A stretch of DNA of 64,000 nt from Bedellia somnulentella (taxonomy: Eukaryota > Arthropoda > Insecta > Lepidoptera > Bedelliidae). Below, piece by piece: positions 52,001-62,972 of the stretch (its first letter is position 1; the number at the start of each line of letters is the position of its first letter). The notes under the pieces were generated by a model. It was not told where the DNA came from and did not search any database. It worked only from the letters and a program-made list of their open reading frames with translations. The translations under genes and the position numbers were made by a program. The stretch spans positions 372,001 through 436,000 of the forward strand of contig OY755182.1 of the NCBI GenBank assembly GCA_963576735.1, given 5' to 3'.

Positions 52001-52454
52001 AAAAATGTTGTTGAATTTCGATCCACCACTAGTTTATATAAAAATCCATTGTCTCTGTGTACTAATTTTGATTCTAAGTATAATATTAAGTCACTCAGCA
52101 AGTCCACAGACTTCAGGTACCCAGTAAGAGTAAAGTTCACCGCGAGCAATAAAACAACGAGTGAAAAGTGCTTTATGTAATTACACTGCTGCTTTGGTAC
52201 GTGTTATAAATTTTAAAGCAAGAACAAAGAGAGCATTCGTGACCGCACATTTGGGTAATATACACGTACTCGATACACTGATTGTTTCACATGTGTTGCA
52301 GTACTATATCAAGCCTCAACCTCATCAGGGTTTTTTCTATATTAATTCTATATTAATACACCTCCTAAACCCGAGGTAAAATATCAGTCTAATATTCTAC
52401 ACTTAAGTTAATTGTGACATTTTAAAAAAAAAATGTTTTTTTTTGTGTTTTGTG
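52001..52454. other. Unassigned sequence
   Basis: Short overlapping frames (51923-52180, 52161-52379) begin in or next to the SINE and are not recognised. Confidence 0.45.
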
Positions 52455-52695
52455 CCTTATAGTGTCGGCTTAGAATAACACTCCATTTCTACCCGTGTGT
52501 GATCTTAAGAGTCGATTAAGTGTGTAGGGGCTTTTTAAACGATTTTTGGGCGATGTGGTTGGAGACCCGACACCAAAAACATTTATTATTCCAATCTTTT
52601 CCCCACTCAACTTTCAAAAATGGCTGAGGAATTCCTCATTCCAAAGCTCTGACTACCCCGTAAAGGGATTTATAGCCAGGATATGTATGTGTGTA
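52455..52695 (+). mobile_element. SINE family A, subfamily II
   Basis: GCCTTATAGTGTCGGCTTAG to TTTATAGCCAGGATATGTAT (part of the tail junction lost). Confidence 0.9.
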
Positions 52696-52905
52696 TTCAT
52701 AAATAAAAGATGTTATTAAAGGAAAGAAAAATTTCGACACTGGCGGGGTTCGAACCCGCGACCTTCGGGTATACGCCCCCGTCGCTCTGCCAACTGAGCT
52801 ACAGTGTCAGTTGGCATCCAGCGCGAAATTTCTCTATCCTTTGTTTCTTTTTTACACGTTCAAGTAGTGTTTGCGTTTCCTACCTCCGAATTTTAACTAA
52901 TTCGG
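52696..52905 (-). mobile_element. Family C repeat, normal head
   Basis: tRNA-like block 52736-52808; head on the right (AAATTTCTCTATCCTTTGTT, TTGCGTTTCCTACCTCCGAA). Nearly identical to 50.9 kb across the tRNA block. The tail is cut at TTCATAAATAAAAGATG. Confidence 0.85.
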
Positions 52906-52969
52906 ACGGCCACTTGTCTACCTTTTCAGATAGAATGCAAATGTTGGAAACGCCTAACTATCACATAAT

Positions 52970-53132
52970 TTAATGTTTTTTGACATGAATTCCTCATGTG
53001 GGGATTATTACTCATAAATAAATGATGTTATTAAAGGAAAGAAAAATTTCGACACTGGCGGGGTTCGAACCCGCGACCTTCGGGTATACGCCCCCGTCGC
53101 TTTGAGGAATTCATGTCAAAAAACATTAAATT
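52970..53132 (-). mobile_element. Family C fold-back: inverted tail joined inside the tRNA block
   Basis: The full tail (AATTTAATGTTTTTTGACAT, TGAATTCCTCATGTGGGGAT) leads to the tRNA-like block, which stops mid-way at CCCCCGTCGCTTT. An inverted tail end follows at once (TGAGGAATTCATGTCAAAAA ACATTAAATT split at 53103). The two outer ~30 bp are exact reverse complements. Confidence 0.88.
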
Positions 53133-53164
53133 ATATGTATGTGTGTATGTTTTTTTTTGTTATG

Positions 53165-53340
53165 ACGACGTCCGTGGCCGAGTGGTTAGACGACTAGCTT
53201 CTGGGTCCAGAGGTAGCGGGTCCGAATCACGCTGCGAGGAACATTTATGTGATGATCATAAATAGTGTTTTCTAGTCTTGGATTCAAATTAAAGGTGATA
53301 AACTGTGGCAGGTGATTTGCCGTATACACTCGTATGTAAC
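53165..53340 (+). mobile_element. tRNA-headed SINE, different family
   Basis: GTCCGTGGCCGAGTGGTTAG (A box) and AGCGGGTCCGAATCACGCTG (B box). The acceptor ends do not pair, so it is not a tRNA gene. A short body follows (TTTTCTAGTCTTGGATTCAA). Confidence 0.7.
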
Positions 53341-53833
53341 AATTAAACTAAAAAAATATGCAGACTTTAAAATCGAGATAAAGAAAAAAAAAGGATTTAA
53401 TCATATACATAGCAGGGCATATTTGAGATACAAAAAAGTGTTATTTACAGCAAAAAATAATCTACAAATAACAATATAATTCCCAGATAAAAATAATTCC
53501 GTGCAAAGATAAAGTCACCTACACTGTCATTCGCTCTCTGAATTCCGGAGCAATTAAACTAATTGGTTTTTCAATCCAATTACATCGAGATCAATTTAAA
53601 TTTGTACATTTAATGTGTTCAATAATTACATGTCGCTCATTATTGGTACGGAGTTATTTCAATATTATATTTAAAACGAGAACATACGGTTTAGTAATCT
53701 GATTTCACGATGTGTTCGAGGTTTTGGAATTTTTGGAATTTTAAAGGCATAGAATAGACAAAATAAAATATTGAAAATTTTAAATAACCCAATTTTATTG
53801 TTTTATTATAAGTAGATCAAGCATAATAATTGT
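53341..53833. other. Unassigned sequence
   Basis: Nothing recognisable. Confidence 0.5.
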
Positions 53834-54030
53834 ACGACGTGATAGCTCAATGGGTAGAACACCGGTTAACGTGCAAGCGACTAGTGTTCAAATCCCGGGT
53901 TAGTCCTACACCAATTTGTCTTTTCTAAAGACATAAGTGTGGTTAAACATCGTGAGGAAACCCAAAAAGCACATAATTAAGTTGTAGTTATTTCTCCAAA
54001 AACAGCGACAGGCCTGCCTCTCATCACATT
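53834..54030 (+). mobile_element. SINE family B, head type I, 3'-truncated and deleted
   Basis: GACGTGATAGCTCAATGGGT, AGTGTTCAAATCCCGGGTTA, ending GCGACAGGCCTGCCTCTCAT. Confidence 0.87.
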
Positions 54031-54032
54031 AA

Positions 54033-54372
54033 TACATACATATACATATATTCACGCCATTTGTTCCCGTTGTGGTAGGCAGAAACAATCGATCGCCACT
54101 TTGTACGATCCTGGCAAACCTCTCTAGCTTCTTTCAAATCTAAGCTCTTTTATTCTTCATACTTCGGACACCTTACATTATGAGCATACTCTCTATTTGG
54201 TCCAAATGCGCCCTTTGAGGTCGCCTTCTACTAACATTACCTTTCACATTGTGAACAATGTTAACAATGAATTGTCAATCATGTTTTTTCCACATTGGCT
54301 CTATAGATCTCTTTCACCAATGTACCATTATCTATACTCTCTTTTCGCCCAAACCATCTCAACACTCTTTTA
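54033..54372 (-). mobile_element. RTE-like LINE (family E), 3' part, decayed
   Basis: Tail ACATACATATACATATATTC, TCGCCACTTTGTACGATCCT, GGTCGCCTTCTACTAACATT, CAAACCATCTCAACACTC. Frames are broken. Confidence 0.87.
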
Positions 54373-54377
54373 TCTAT

Positions 54378-54494
54378 ACATACATACATACATATACTCA
54401 CGGCCATAAATCCCTGGAAGGGGTAGCCAGAGGTAAAGAATTAGAAATTCCTAAGCCACTTTTGGAAAGTTTAGGGGGAAAAAATGGTAAAATT
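54378..54494 (-). mobile_element. SINE family A, subfamily I, 5'-truncated
   Basis: Tail, CCCTGGAAGGGGTAGCCAGA, ending GGGGGAAAAAATGGTAAAA. Confidence 0.88.
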
Positions 54495-54527
54495 ATAAAT
54501 TGCTCAGCAACTTAAAAAAGTACTTTG

Positions 54528-54749
54528 CTGTGTAGCGCCGGCTTAGAATAGCGTCACCCCGTTTCTACCGGTGAGGTATTGAGGCTTTTAAGGGATTTTT
54601 GGGCGATGCGGTTAGAAACCCATCACCAACAACCTTTATTATACCATATTTTCCCCACTCAACTTTCCAAAAGTAGTTGAGGGATTATAATACTTGGCTC
54701 TGGCTACCCCTTCCAGGGAATCATAGCCGTGAGTATATGTATGTATGTA
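54528..54749 (+). mobile_element. SINE family A, subfamily I, inserted in an older A
   Basis: GCTGTGTAGCGCCGGCTTAG to GTGAGTATATGTATGTATGT. AACTTA (about 54511 and 54750) on both sides suggests a short duplication in the older copy (54494-54527 plus 54750-54888). Confidence 0.87.
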
Positions 54750-54888
54750 ACTTATAGAAGGTTGGTGGGGAAAAGATAAAATAGATGTTCATATCCACAT
54801 GGGCACATTGCACAAAGCCTTAGTCGCTTCATGGGCCGCCAGCATGAAAAAATAGAGTAGTGTCATTCTAAGCCGATACTATATAGAT
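54750..54888 (-). mobile_element. SINE family A, older copy, 5' half
   Basis: TTGGTGGGGAAAAGATAAAA, AGCCTTAGTCGCTTCATG, ending GCCGATACTATATAG. Confidence 0.72.
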
Positions 54889-54911
54889 AACAAAATATAT
54901 CAAATGTTTTT

Positions 54912-55160
54912 ATACATACATACACACATATACTCATGGCTTTAACTCCCTAGAAGGGGTAGCCAGAGCTAAGAAACTAGAAGTTCCTCAGCAACTTTTG
55001 GAAAATTGAGTGGGGAAAAGATCGCAAAATAAAGGATGTTGGTGATGGATCTCCAACCACATCGCCCATAATCCCTTAAAAGCCCCAATACCGTTAGTCG
55101 CCTCTTACGAACACCCACTGGCAGAATGGGGTAGTGTTATCCTTAGCCGACACTACACAG
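54912..55160 (-). mobile_element. SINE family A, subfamily I, full length
   Basis: ATACATACATACACACATAT, CCCTAGAAGGGGTAGCC, ending GCCGACACTACACAG. Confidence 0.93.
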
Positions 55161-55693
55161 TTTTCATATGTAATAGTAAATTACATTTAACATCCTTCAT
55201 TCATAATACTGCTGTAAATGAATTGCAATGGCCGTCTAAATTCATTAAACCGATATTTTCACAACGCTTTGCAATCTGTTTAAAAGCTTAAGTAAAAAGC
55301 CATCAAAGGTAAATAAAATTCCTCGATTGTGTAACTCAAAGAAATTTCAGGAATGAAATAAGAATATGTTCGTTTAAATATTGTAACAAGCTGAACCAAG
55401 CCGATGTCAAAAAACCTTTGCTTTTTTTATCGTGTCGATATCGTGTCGAGCACTGACGGGCTTTTTTCCTCTTTTTACATTTTCAGGAATAACTTTGTGT
55501 ATATTTTTTCAACGAGTACACGTGTGAGAGTAAAATGTGTAGCGAAAACATGACGTATATTAATTTAATTTGACTGTAACTTAAAACTGGTTTCGAAGTC
55601 TATATACAATCGGTTTCGTTTGATTTATGTTGAGATACATTCTAAAAAAGGTTAATAGTAAGTTGAGGTGGTAGAAATAAATATCATGTTCTA
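55161..55693. other. Unassigned sequence
   Basis: Nothing recognisable. Confidence 0.5.
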
Positions 55694-55860
55694 TTATTAC
55701 TAATAAATAAAGGAAAGAAAAATTTCGACGCAGGCGGTAATTGAACCCGCGACCTCGAGTATACGTCTCCATCGCTCTGCCAATTGAGCTACCGTGTCAA
55801 TGGCTGCCAGCGCGAAATTCTTCTATCCTTTGTTTTTTTTACACTTTTCAGTAGTGTCCT
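55694..55860 (-). mobile_element. Family C repeat
   Basis: Tail TAATAAATAAAGGAAAGAAA, tRNA-like block 55727-55798 with extra changes (GCAGGCGGTAATTGAACCCG), then AATGGCTGCCAGCGCGAAAT and part of the head. Confidence 0.84.
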
Positions 55861-56358
55861 TTAGTTAGTCATCTTAAAAGTAATCACAGTCAGAGATGGG
55901 GTATTATGGATATTCTACAACATGATGATGAATGTGGTCCAACCGATTTCGGTCACGGCGACCGCTTCAACGTGTTATCTATGGACGCCGGTCGTGGGCT
56001 CGCATGTGGCTGACATAGCCAATCTTCTTTGTGAAGATCCTCGCGCACTGCGGACAACATAGCTATGCTAAAAATATGGAATTAAAAAAACATTAAAAAC
56101 TTAAGTGGTGATTTAATTATGAATAAATATGTTATTACTCGGAATATTTATGATAATTAGCAATAATGAACACTATTGAAACCAAAGTAAGATAAAATGA
56201 AATTCTCATGAAGTTATTGTTCTATTTAGCATGCAAGGCAAGGCTGTTTCAGGTTTTTCATCACGCTTTTATTACGGCTACTCCACTAGCACTACATATA
56301 TATTGGACTCCAACCGCATAATAATATATAAAAAATCTTTCTTTCATTTAATTTCAGA
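55861..56358. other. Unassigned sequence
   Basis: A GC-richer patch (GGTCACGGCGACCGCTTCAA near 55950) of unknown nature; otherwise nothing. Confidence 0.45.
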
Positions 56359-56470
56359 GCTGTGCTAACGTTAGCTTAGAAAAACACTTCCCTATTTCTG
56401 CCCGGGGAAGTCGAAATAGGCGATCAAGAGTTTTTAAGTGATTCTTTTGGTGACTTTGCCGGGAAAACAC
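56359..56470 (+). mobile_element. SINE family A, decayed 5' part
   Basis: GCTGTGCTAACGTTAGCTTA, CTATTTCTGCCCGGGGAAGT, TTTTTAAGTGATTC. Confidence 0.6.
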
Positions 56471-56585
56471 TAAGCTGATTTGTACACATACCCTAACAAA
56501 TGTAACTTAAATAGAAAAACTTAAATCTTAGTTTAGTACAATAATAGCTGCATTCACAACAAAAAAAAACATAACATGTTTTTAA

Positions 56586-56660
56586 CCCGGGATCTTAACA
56601 ACACGCCTGTGGGTATGGCAAGACAGGTGTTCTACAAACTGAGCTATATAAAGGTTGTTA
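56586..56660 (-). mobile_element. tRNA-like SINE head, decayed
   Basis: The minus strand reads TATATAGCTCAGTTTGTAGA and GTTAAGATCCCGGGTT. Resembles the family B head; the body is absent. Confidence 0.55.
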
Positions 56661-56684
56661 GAATCTAAAGTAAATGTATTTATT

Positions 56685-56936
56685 TACATACAAACATGCA
56701 TATACTCACGGCTATAAATACCTAGATGGGGTAGCCAGAGCTAAGGAATTAAAAATTCCTCATCCACTTTTTGAAAGTTGAGTGAAGAAAAGATGGTAAA
56801 ATAAAAGTTTGCTGGTGATGGGTCTCCAACCTCATTGCCTAAAAATCCCTTAAAAGCCCCAATATTGTTAGTCGCCTTTTACTTACTCCCACTGGAAGAA
56901 ATGGGGTAGTGCTATTATAAGCCGACACTACACAGC
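56685..56936 (-). mobile_element. SINE family A, subfamily I, full length
   Basis: ACATACAAACATGCATATAC, CCTAGATGGGGTAGCC, ending GCCGACACTACACAGC. Confidence 0.92.
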
Positions 56937-57227
56937 AAATTATTGTAAGTTTATATGTATTTATTTATATTCTATAAATTATAACTTGTAGAAAAGTTGA
57001 GTCCAATAGCTAGAAGTCCTTGGCTATCAGCTTTGTACGGTCGTCCGCCATTTATTTATTATCTTAGCCGTTCGTAAAACGGCGTCACGAAGCGAGCGTC
57101 AAATTAAACAACACCGTATATTATAGCATAGCTCTCCGTGGTTATTCTTTATTCCATTACTGCAATACGCAACCTGTTTCAGTGCTATATGAAAAGCGGA
57201 AATATTTTATGTTTATCTTTATTTGGC

Positions 57228-57720
57228 GGTGTAGTGTCGGTTTAGAATAGCACTACCCCATTTCTTCCCATGGGTGATCGTAAGAGGCGACTAAGGGTAT
57301 TGGGGCTTCTTAGGGGATTTTCAGGCGATGCAGTTGGTGACCCTTCACCGAGGAACCCTTATTTTACAACATTTTTTCCCCTCCGTGTAGCCGTGTAGTA
57401 TCGGCTTACACTATTACACTACAGTATTACAATACCCCATTTCTACCCGTGGGTGTTCGTAAGAGGCGACTAAGGGTATAGGGGCTTTTTAAGTGATTTT
57501 TGGGCGATGTGGTTGGAGACCCGTCACCAAAAACGTTTATCATTATCATCTTTTCCCCAATCTACTTCCAAAAGTGGCTGAGGAATTTATCATTCCAAAG
57601 CTCTGGCTAGCCCGTTAAGGGATTTATAGCCGTGAGTATATGTATGTATGTTTTTCCCCTCAACTTCCAAAAGTGGCTGAGGAATTTCTTATTTTGAAGC
57701 TTTGGCTACCCCTTATATCT
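57228..57720 (+). mobile_element. SINE family A copy interrupted by a younger A
   Basis: The 5' part 57228-57383 (GCGGTGTAGTGTCGGTTTAG to TTTTTCCCCTC) resumes at 57651 (TTTTTCCCCTCAACTTCC) and runs to about 57720; its tail is lost. Confidence 0.92.
57384..57650 (+). mobile_element. Younger SINE A (subfamily II) nested in an older A
   Basis: The exact 11-bp TTTTTCCCCTC at 57373-57383 and 57651-57661 flanks a full-length copy (GCCGTGTAGTATCGGCTTAC to the GTATGTATG tail). A small ACTACAGTATTACAATACCC duplication lies near its 5' end. Confidence 0.96.
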
Positions 57721-57819
57721 TTGAGCCGTTCCCATAGGTGTTAACTGTTGCCCCATCGTACAAGCAAATTGAACTGAAATTGTATCGATGTTGGAAGGTA
57801 ACGTTTCTGAATTGAGATA

Positions 57820-58083
57820 TTTAATGAGATTCGATAAAAACATGAAAATGTTGGATAGTTATGTTAATAGAGACAGACCTCGGAGGACATATTTAGACCA
57901 AATAGAGAGAGTTTATTTACCTTAAAAAGGCAGGCGTTAGAAGTGTGAAGAATAAAAGAACATGTATGAGAAGTTTGATGGATGTAAACGAAGCTAAAGA
58001 TGTTTGTCAGGACGTACAAAGTAGAGGTCGATAGTCTCCGCCTATCTCAATGGGAACTAATAGCGTGAGTATATGTATGTATG
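57820..58083 (+). mobile_element. RTE-like LINE (family E), decayed 3' end
   Basis: ACCTCGGAGGACATATTTAG, AGAAGTGTGAAGAATAAAAG, TGGGAACTAATAGCGTGAGT, tail GTATGTATGT. Confidence 0.85.
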
Positions 58084-58826
58084 TCTGCATAATAGTAATA
58101 CAGTATAATGTAGATACAACTAACAAATCAAAATATAGAATTCCAGAGAAAAATCACCAATAACAAAAAGACGAAGAATCATTAATCTATTAAAATAAAT
58201 CTTGATAAACACAAGACTAAAACGGGTCCCGTCTTTTCTTATCACGTTAGATGTAGCCCATCACTCAATCGATACTAGAATCCTGATCTATTACAACAAC
58301 CACTATAACATTACTAACTTAAGACCCTTAAGATAAAGGAGTAGAGTTGAGAATGGTTTGCAGGTAGATCAAGATAGTTTGGCAAGGTCAGTACGAGCAA
58401 TTTGGAAGGAATCCTTTTGACCGCTTGTGCACTTATATAAATTGCCTTTTTCTAGTGCTGTTTTTTCGGAAAACACGTTTAGATAGTGGCCCTTACCTCG
58501 GGTTCCTTGGCGCGATTGTATCTGTCGGGGTGCTTGTTTTATAGGGGTTTAACTTAGCCCATGTTCCCTTGGTATTGCATTATATATTTAGACTCAACTG
58601 TGTTAGATATAAGGATATTACTTGTAACAAATGATACATAAACTTGTAAAATAGAAGATCATATAATATAGAGATCAGTGATTTAGAGTAATTGAAACCC
58701 AAAATAACCTTATATGATGGTAAAAATACAAGGTGTTTAGACCATAGCATTAGCCCCAAAAAGAAGTAACAGTAAAATAAATTGAAAATTAGTCCAAAGC
58801 GTATGTGTGTTATACGTGAGCACAGT
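58084..58826. other. Unassigned sequence
   Basis: Nothing recognisable. Confidence 0.5.
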
Positions 58827-59062
58827 GCATATACTCACGGCCATAAATCCCAAAAAGGGGTAGCCAGGGTTTCAGCGCTAGGAACTCCTCAGCCACATTT
58901 TGAAGTTGGTAGGGGACAAGATGGTAGAAATAAAGTATCTTTGGTAATGGGTCTCCGATCAAATCGCCCAAAAAGCCACTTAAAACCCTATACTCTTAGT
59001 CGGCTCTTAGGACAACCGTGGGTAGAAAGGGGTAGTGACATTCTAAGCCGGCACTACACGGC
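58827..59062 (-). mobile_element. SINE family A, subfamily III, full length
   Basis: TGCATATACTCACGGCCATA, GTTGGTAGGGGACAAGATGG, ending GCCGGCACTACACGGC. A 110-codon plus frame runs through it and is an artefact of the repeat. Confidence 0.92.
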
Positions 59063-59909
59063 AAGTATGCGGGAAAAATGTGAGGTGTTTCAATACACAA
59101 AATACTTAATTTAATCGGTAAAAATCCAAGGTGTGTACAACATGGCTTTAGCTCCAATAAAGTAAATTAAAGTTAAAAAGTCCAAGTCACAACTAAATTC
59201 AAATGACTACTTCTCTCCTTTGTAGTTTTTTACAAATTAATTTAATGTAAACCGGTAAATTTTCTCCTAAGCACTCACTTTAAATAAAACAAGGCGATGA
59301 AAAGTACTTAATTAATTAACATAGTACTGCAATGAAGTGTTAAAGGAATGTAGTGTACATGCTTTTCATTAGCGCAAAGTTTCTGTTCATTAGCCGACGC
59401 GCGCTGAAAAAACAAGTGAATGCGAGAGAACGCAAGAATATTTTTTGAGTAGCGTCCACTATGCGCCGGAACTAAATTAATGTAATTATTTTGTTTCACA
59501 AGTTTTTGTTTTATAAATTAAGATGGATATGAAATCTAAAAACAGTATATTTTAAGAATCAACTTCAGAACGGTTGTTTTTAATTTCTATCGATTACTTT
59601 AATAATTCTTTTCATATCCCCACCCATATTTCCACATGCCTATATATGAGAGGCTGAAGCCTTCCCCGAATAAAGTGATTTTGTCACAGTTCACTACGCT
59701 ACCTGAGTGCGGATTGACAGACTACCACTACCATTGTGGTAGAAGCCGCTGACACTACTTCACATACCCTCTTAAGCTTGAATGATTCAAGCCTGCAATC
59801 TCACAAATGAAATGCTCCGGGGACCAAACTCAAATTCACACTAAGCTGCACTCAAAATATTGAATCACGATGTAAAACTTTCTAATGTAAAATATTATAA
59901 TTTCTAATC
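59063..59909. other. Unassigned sequence
   Basis: Nothing recognisable. Confidence 0.5.
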
Positions 59910-60186
59910 CATACTAATATTATAAATCGGAAAGTGAGTTTGTTTGTTTGTTTATTTGTTCCGCTTTCACGCCGTAACTACTTAACCGATTGCTTTGAAA
60001 TTTTGCAGACGAATAGTTGGAAGTCCAAATTAAATAATAGGGTACTTTTTATCACTGAAAAAAATATATTCCTGAGGGAAAACCAAAACATTGTTGGCTT
60101 GCTAGATGAATGGGAGATGGCGCTGTGTGTTATTTAAAACAAGGTAATATATTGCAAACGAATATAAACATGTAAATTACAATACA

Positions 60187-60235
60187 CTTTTGGAAAGTTG
60201 AGTGGGGAAAAGATGCTTCAACAAAGGTTGTACTT
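60187..60235 (-). mobile_element. SINE family A internal fragment
   Basis: CACTTTTGGAAAGTTGAGTG then GGGAAAAGATG; only ~49 bp, inside J. Confidence 0.65.
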
Positions 60236-60500
60236 GAAATAAAAGCGTTTATAAATAAGCAAAGAAACATTATATAATTAATTGTGTTTAAAAAATAGTT
60301 ACCTATATAAAATTATTAAAAAGAAAATGATAATTTATTATATACGTAGGTCACACTATAAGTTTATATTTAGTAGAGGGCTAACTGACAATGACAATAT
60401 GAATTTCTAAATGGCGATAGTAGTACCAATTCTGCCGTCGGCCAAGAAAAGTTTGTGGATCTGTAGAAAAGGAATTTATGAAATACATCTATCAATCATT

Positions 60501-60690
60501 CATGAGTATATACTAACAGCCATAAATCCCAAAAAGGGTAGCCATAGCTTTGGAGATAATAATTCTTCATCCACTTTTGGAAGTTGAATGGGGAAAAGGT
60601 ACTCAAATAAAGGATTTTTGTGATGGGTCTCCAACTGCATAGCCAAACAATCACTAAAAAATTCTCAATGTCCTTTATATCCTTTACATC
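60501..60690 (-). mobile_element. SINE family A inside repeat J
   Basis: CAATCATTCATGAGTATATA, CATAAATCCCAAAAAGGGTA, ending CTCAATGTCCTTTATATCC. Same position as the A copy in the other J (19685-19890). Confidence 0.83.
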
Positions 60691-60794
60691 ACCCAAAAAA
60701 CAAGTAGTTGAGATAGTGTTTTGATATTTTGGATATAAACTGGATGCAAAAAATGTAGTCCACGCGGACGTAGTCGCGGGCAAAAAGCTAGTAT

Positions 60795-61223
60795 ATTATA
60801 TTTTACATAGTTTATATATTATTACGTTATATATAAACAGCATTCTTAATAAAAAGTGAGAATTTCAATAACTTCGAACAAACTATAACAAAATCTTTAT
60901 CAAAATGATCCCAGGTAAAGCACAGATACCCGGTTTTACATCCAGCCCATATCCGCCGCAGCCTCGCCGGCTTTGTTTGAAGTATGTTACTTACCGTAAC
61001 TACGGAGTTTGCTCATTTCATACTCGTGTACGGCGGAAATACGTGGAATTGTTATCATTATTAATTAACTTACGGTAAAGTTTGTATTGATTCGTATTTA
61101 TTTATAAAAAGCTTATTAGTAACATTAAACAACTGAATCTACCAGTATAGTTCTTTTTAAATTACTGAAATTCGAGTATAAAAACGTTATCTGTTTATTA
61201 ATGGAGGGCAATGTAAATCCATA
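60795..61223. other. Unassigned sequence
   Basis: Nothing recognisable. Confidence 0.5.
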
Positions 61224-61466
61224 TACAAACATATACTCACGGCCAGAAATCCCAAAATGGGTAGCCAGAGTTTTGGACCTAGAAACTCCTCAGCCACATT
61301 TGGAAGCTGATAGGGGACAAGATGGTAGAAATAAAATATCGTTAGTGATGGGTCTCCAACCACATCGCCCAAAAACTTTTTAAAAAAGCCCCATACCCTT
61401 AGTCGCCTCTTGCGACACCCGTGGGTAGAAAAGGATAGTGACATTCTAACCAGGCACTAAATCGTA
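61224..61466 (-). mobile_element. SINE family A, subfamily III
   Basis: ACAAACATATACTCACGGCC, AGCTGATAGGGGACAAGATG, ending CATTCTAACCAGGCACTAAA. Confidence 0.9.
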
Positions 61467-61607
61467 AATATAACACGGTAAATTGATTATACCTACTTAT
61501 TTACAATAACTAATACTATACCAACCTTTTAATCAAATGTTACCATAAAAATTAATGTAACATTGCTTTAGATCGCGTAAAATATCACCTTAGGTAACAA
61601 TTACAAC

Positions 61608-61996
61608 CTTTAATTCAGAATCACCAGGTTCTGTACCACGTCTCTGAAAACCTACAGTCTGAATACTACACCTACATCGTGTCATGTTCAAACGCCACGT
61701 ATCTTCTATTACAAACAAACTGTTAGCAGTTCAGCGTATCATTGGAGCGGAATGGAATCGTTGAGGTGAGTAATCTGATCAATACCAAACTAGCTCTAAG
61801 CAGTAAAAACTGGTAATAAGCAGCTCAAGATCTCTATAAAATCCGGTTTCAGCCGGTTCGAACCAAAGTTGTCTAACGCGATGCTGTCCTGAGCTGCTGA
61901 ACTGTTTTACAAACTAAACGTATTCACATGTTGGGTTTGAATTTGGAAGGTAGTTGTTATCTAACATACTTTGTGTTAGCTATTCTTGATAAACTC
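61608..61996. repeat. Direct duplication, copy 1
   Basis: Matches 62205-62598. Anchors: GTCATGTTCAAACGCCACGT, CAAACTGTTAGCAGTTCAGC, GGTGAGTAATCTGATCAATA, ATCTCTATAAAATCCGGTTT. No frame is open in both copies, but each holds a TATAAA-like box and a GTGAGTAA donor-like site. Confidence 0.9.
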
Positions 61997-62204
61997 ATTT
62001 GTGTTTTTCATTCATTAAGTTTGTAAACTTAGTATAGTTTTCAAATAACTAAGGAATAGAATATAATGTATTTTTTTTATTTTATTTTTATATTAAACAC
62101 TCTAAATCAATAAAATATGACAGAAGTGAAATGCTAAAATTTATGTAGTTTTACGTAAGATAGACTAAAATGACGTCTAATATAAAACCTAACATTAAGA
62201 TTAA

Positions 62205-62598
62205 AATCACAAGTTCCTTTACCACATCCCTGAAAACATACAGTCTGAATGCTACACCTACTTCGTGTCATGTTCAAACGCCACGTATCTTCTATTACAA
62301 ACAAACTGTTAGCAGTTCAGCGTGTCATTGGAGCGGAGTGGAATAGTTGAGGTGAGTAATCTGATCAATACCAAACTAGCTCAAACCAGTATAAACAGGT
62401 AATAAGCAGTGAGCTTAGGATCTCTATAAAATCCGGTTTCAGCCGGTTCAAACCAAAGTTCTCTATCACGATGCTGTGCTGGAGCTGCTGAACTGTTTTA
62501 CTGAAACTAAACGTATTCACACGTTGGGTTTGAGTTTGTAGTAGATACAACTGTTTAGCATACTTTTGTATTAGTTATTCTTAATAAACTTTTGATGT
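62205..62598. repeat. Direct duplication, copy 2
   Basis: Same anchors as copy 1, with small indels (AGTGAGCTTAGG insertion-like change near 62408). Confidence 0.9.
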
Positions 62599-62789
62599 TA
62601 ATGTACGAAATTGCATAGTTGGTCAATATCCGCATTTTATTTTATCTTAAGAGAAACGATACAAGATAATGAAACATAAAATATATTTTTAATCGGCGAG
62701 ATACCTCTGACTGTCCAAGAAATCGCATATGAAAACAAAGGTGAGGGGAAATTTGGGTGGTAGACAATATGGCTGTATAATTTAAATAT

Positions 62790-62938
62790 TTTTGTTCATG
62801 TAAACCTTTTGTGGGGATTATTACTAATAGATAAAGAATAAATAAAAGAAATAAAAATTTCGAAACAGGCGGGAATCGAACCCGCAACCTCGGGTTATAC
62901 CCGCCTGTGTCGAAATTTTTCTTTCCTTTATTTATTAA
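62790..62938 (-). mobile_element. Family C fold-back: tail and T arm mirrored
   Basis: Reverse tail (TTTTTGTTCATGTAAACCTT, AAATAAAAATTTCGAAACAG) and partial tRNA block to GGGTTATA, then at once CCCGCCTGTGTCGAAATTTT and TCTTTCCTTTATTTATTAA forward. The join falls in the tRNA anticodon/T-arm region. Confidence 0.85.
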
Positions 62939-62972
62939 TATGGCCGTATTTTACCAATTATTTACAAGATAG

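Larger units (their letters stand above)
59910..60794 (+). mobile_element. Repeat J, second copy
   Basis: Starts CATACTAATATTATAAATCG, then TTCCGCTTTCACGCCGTAAC, and ends GTAGTCGCGGGCAAAAAGCT. Collinear with 19570-21066 in reverse but shorter in the middle. Confidence 0.83.

Noticed and set aside
58782..59114. 110-codon plus-strand frame
   Set aside because: Most of it is SINE A read on the opposite strand.
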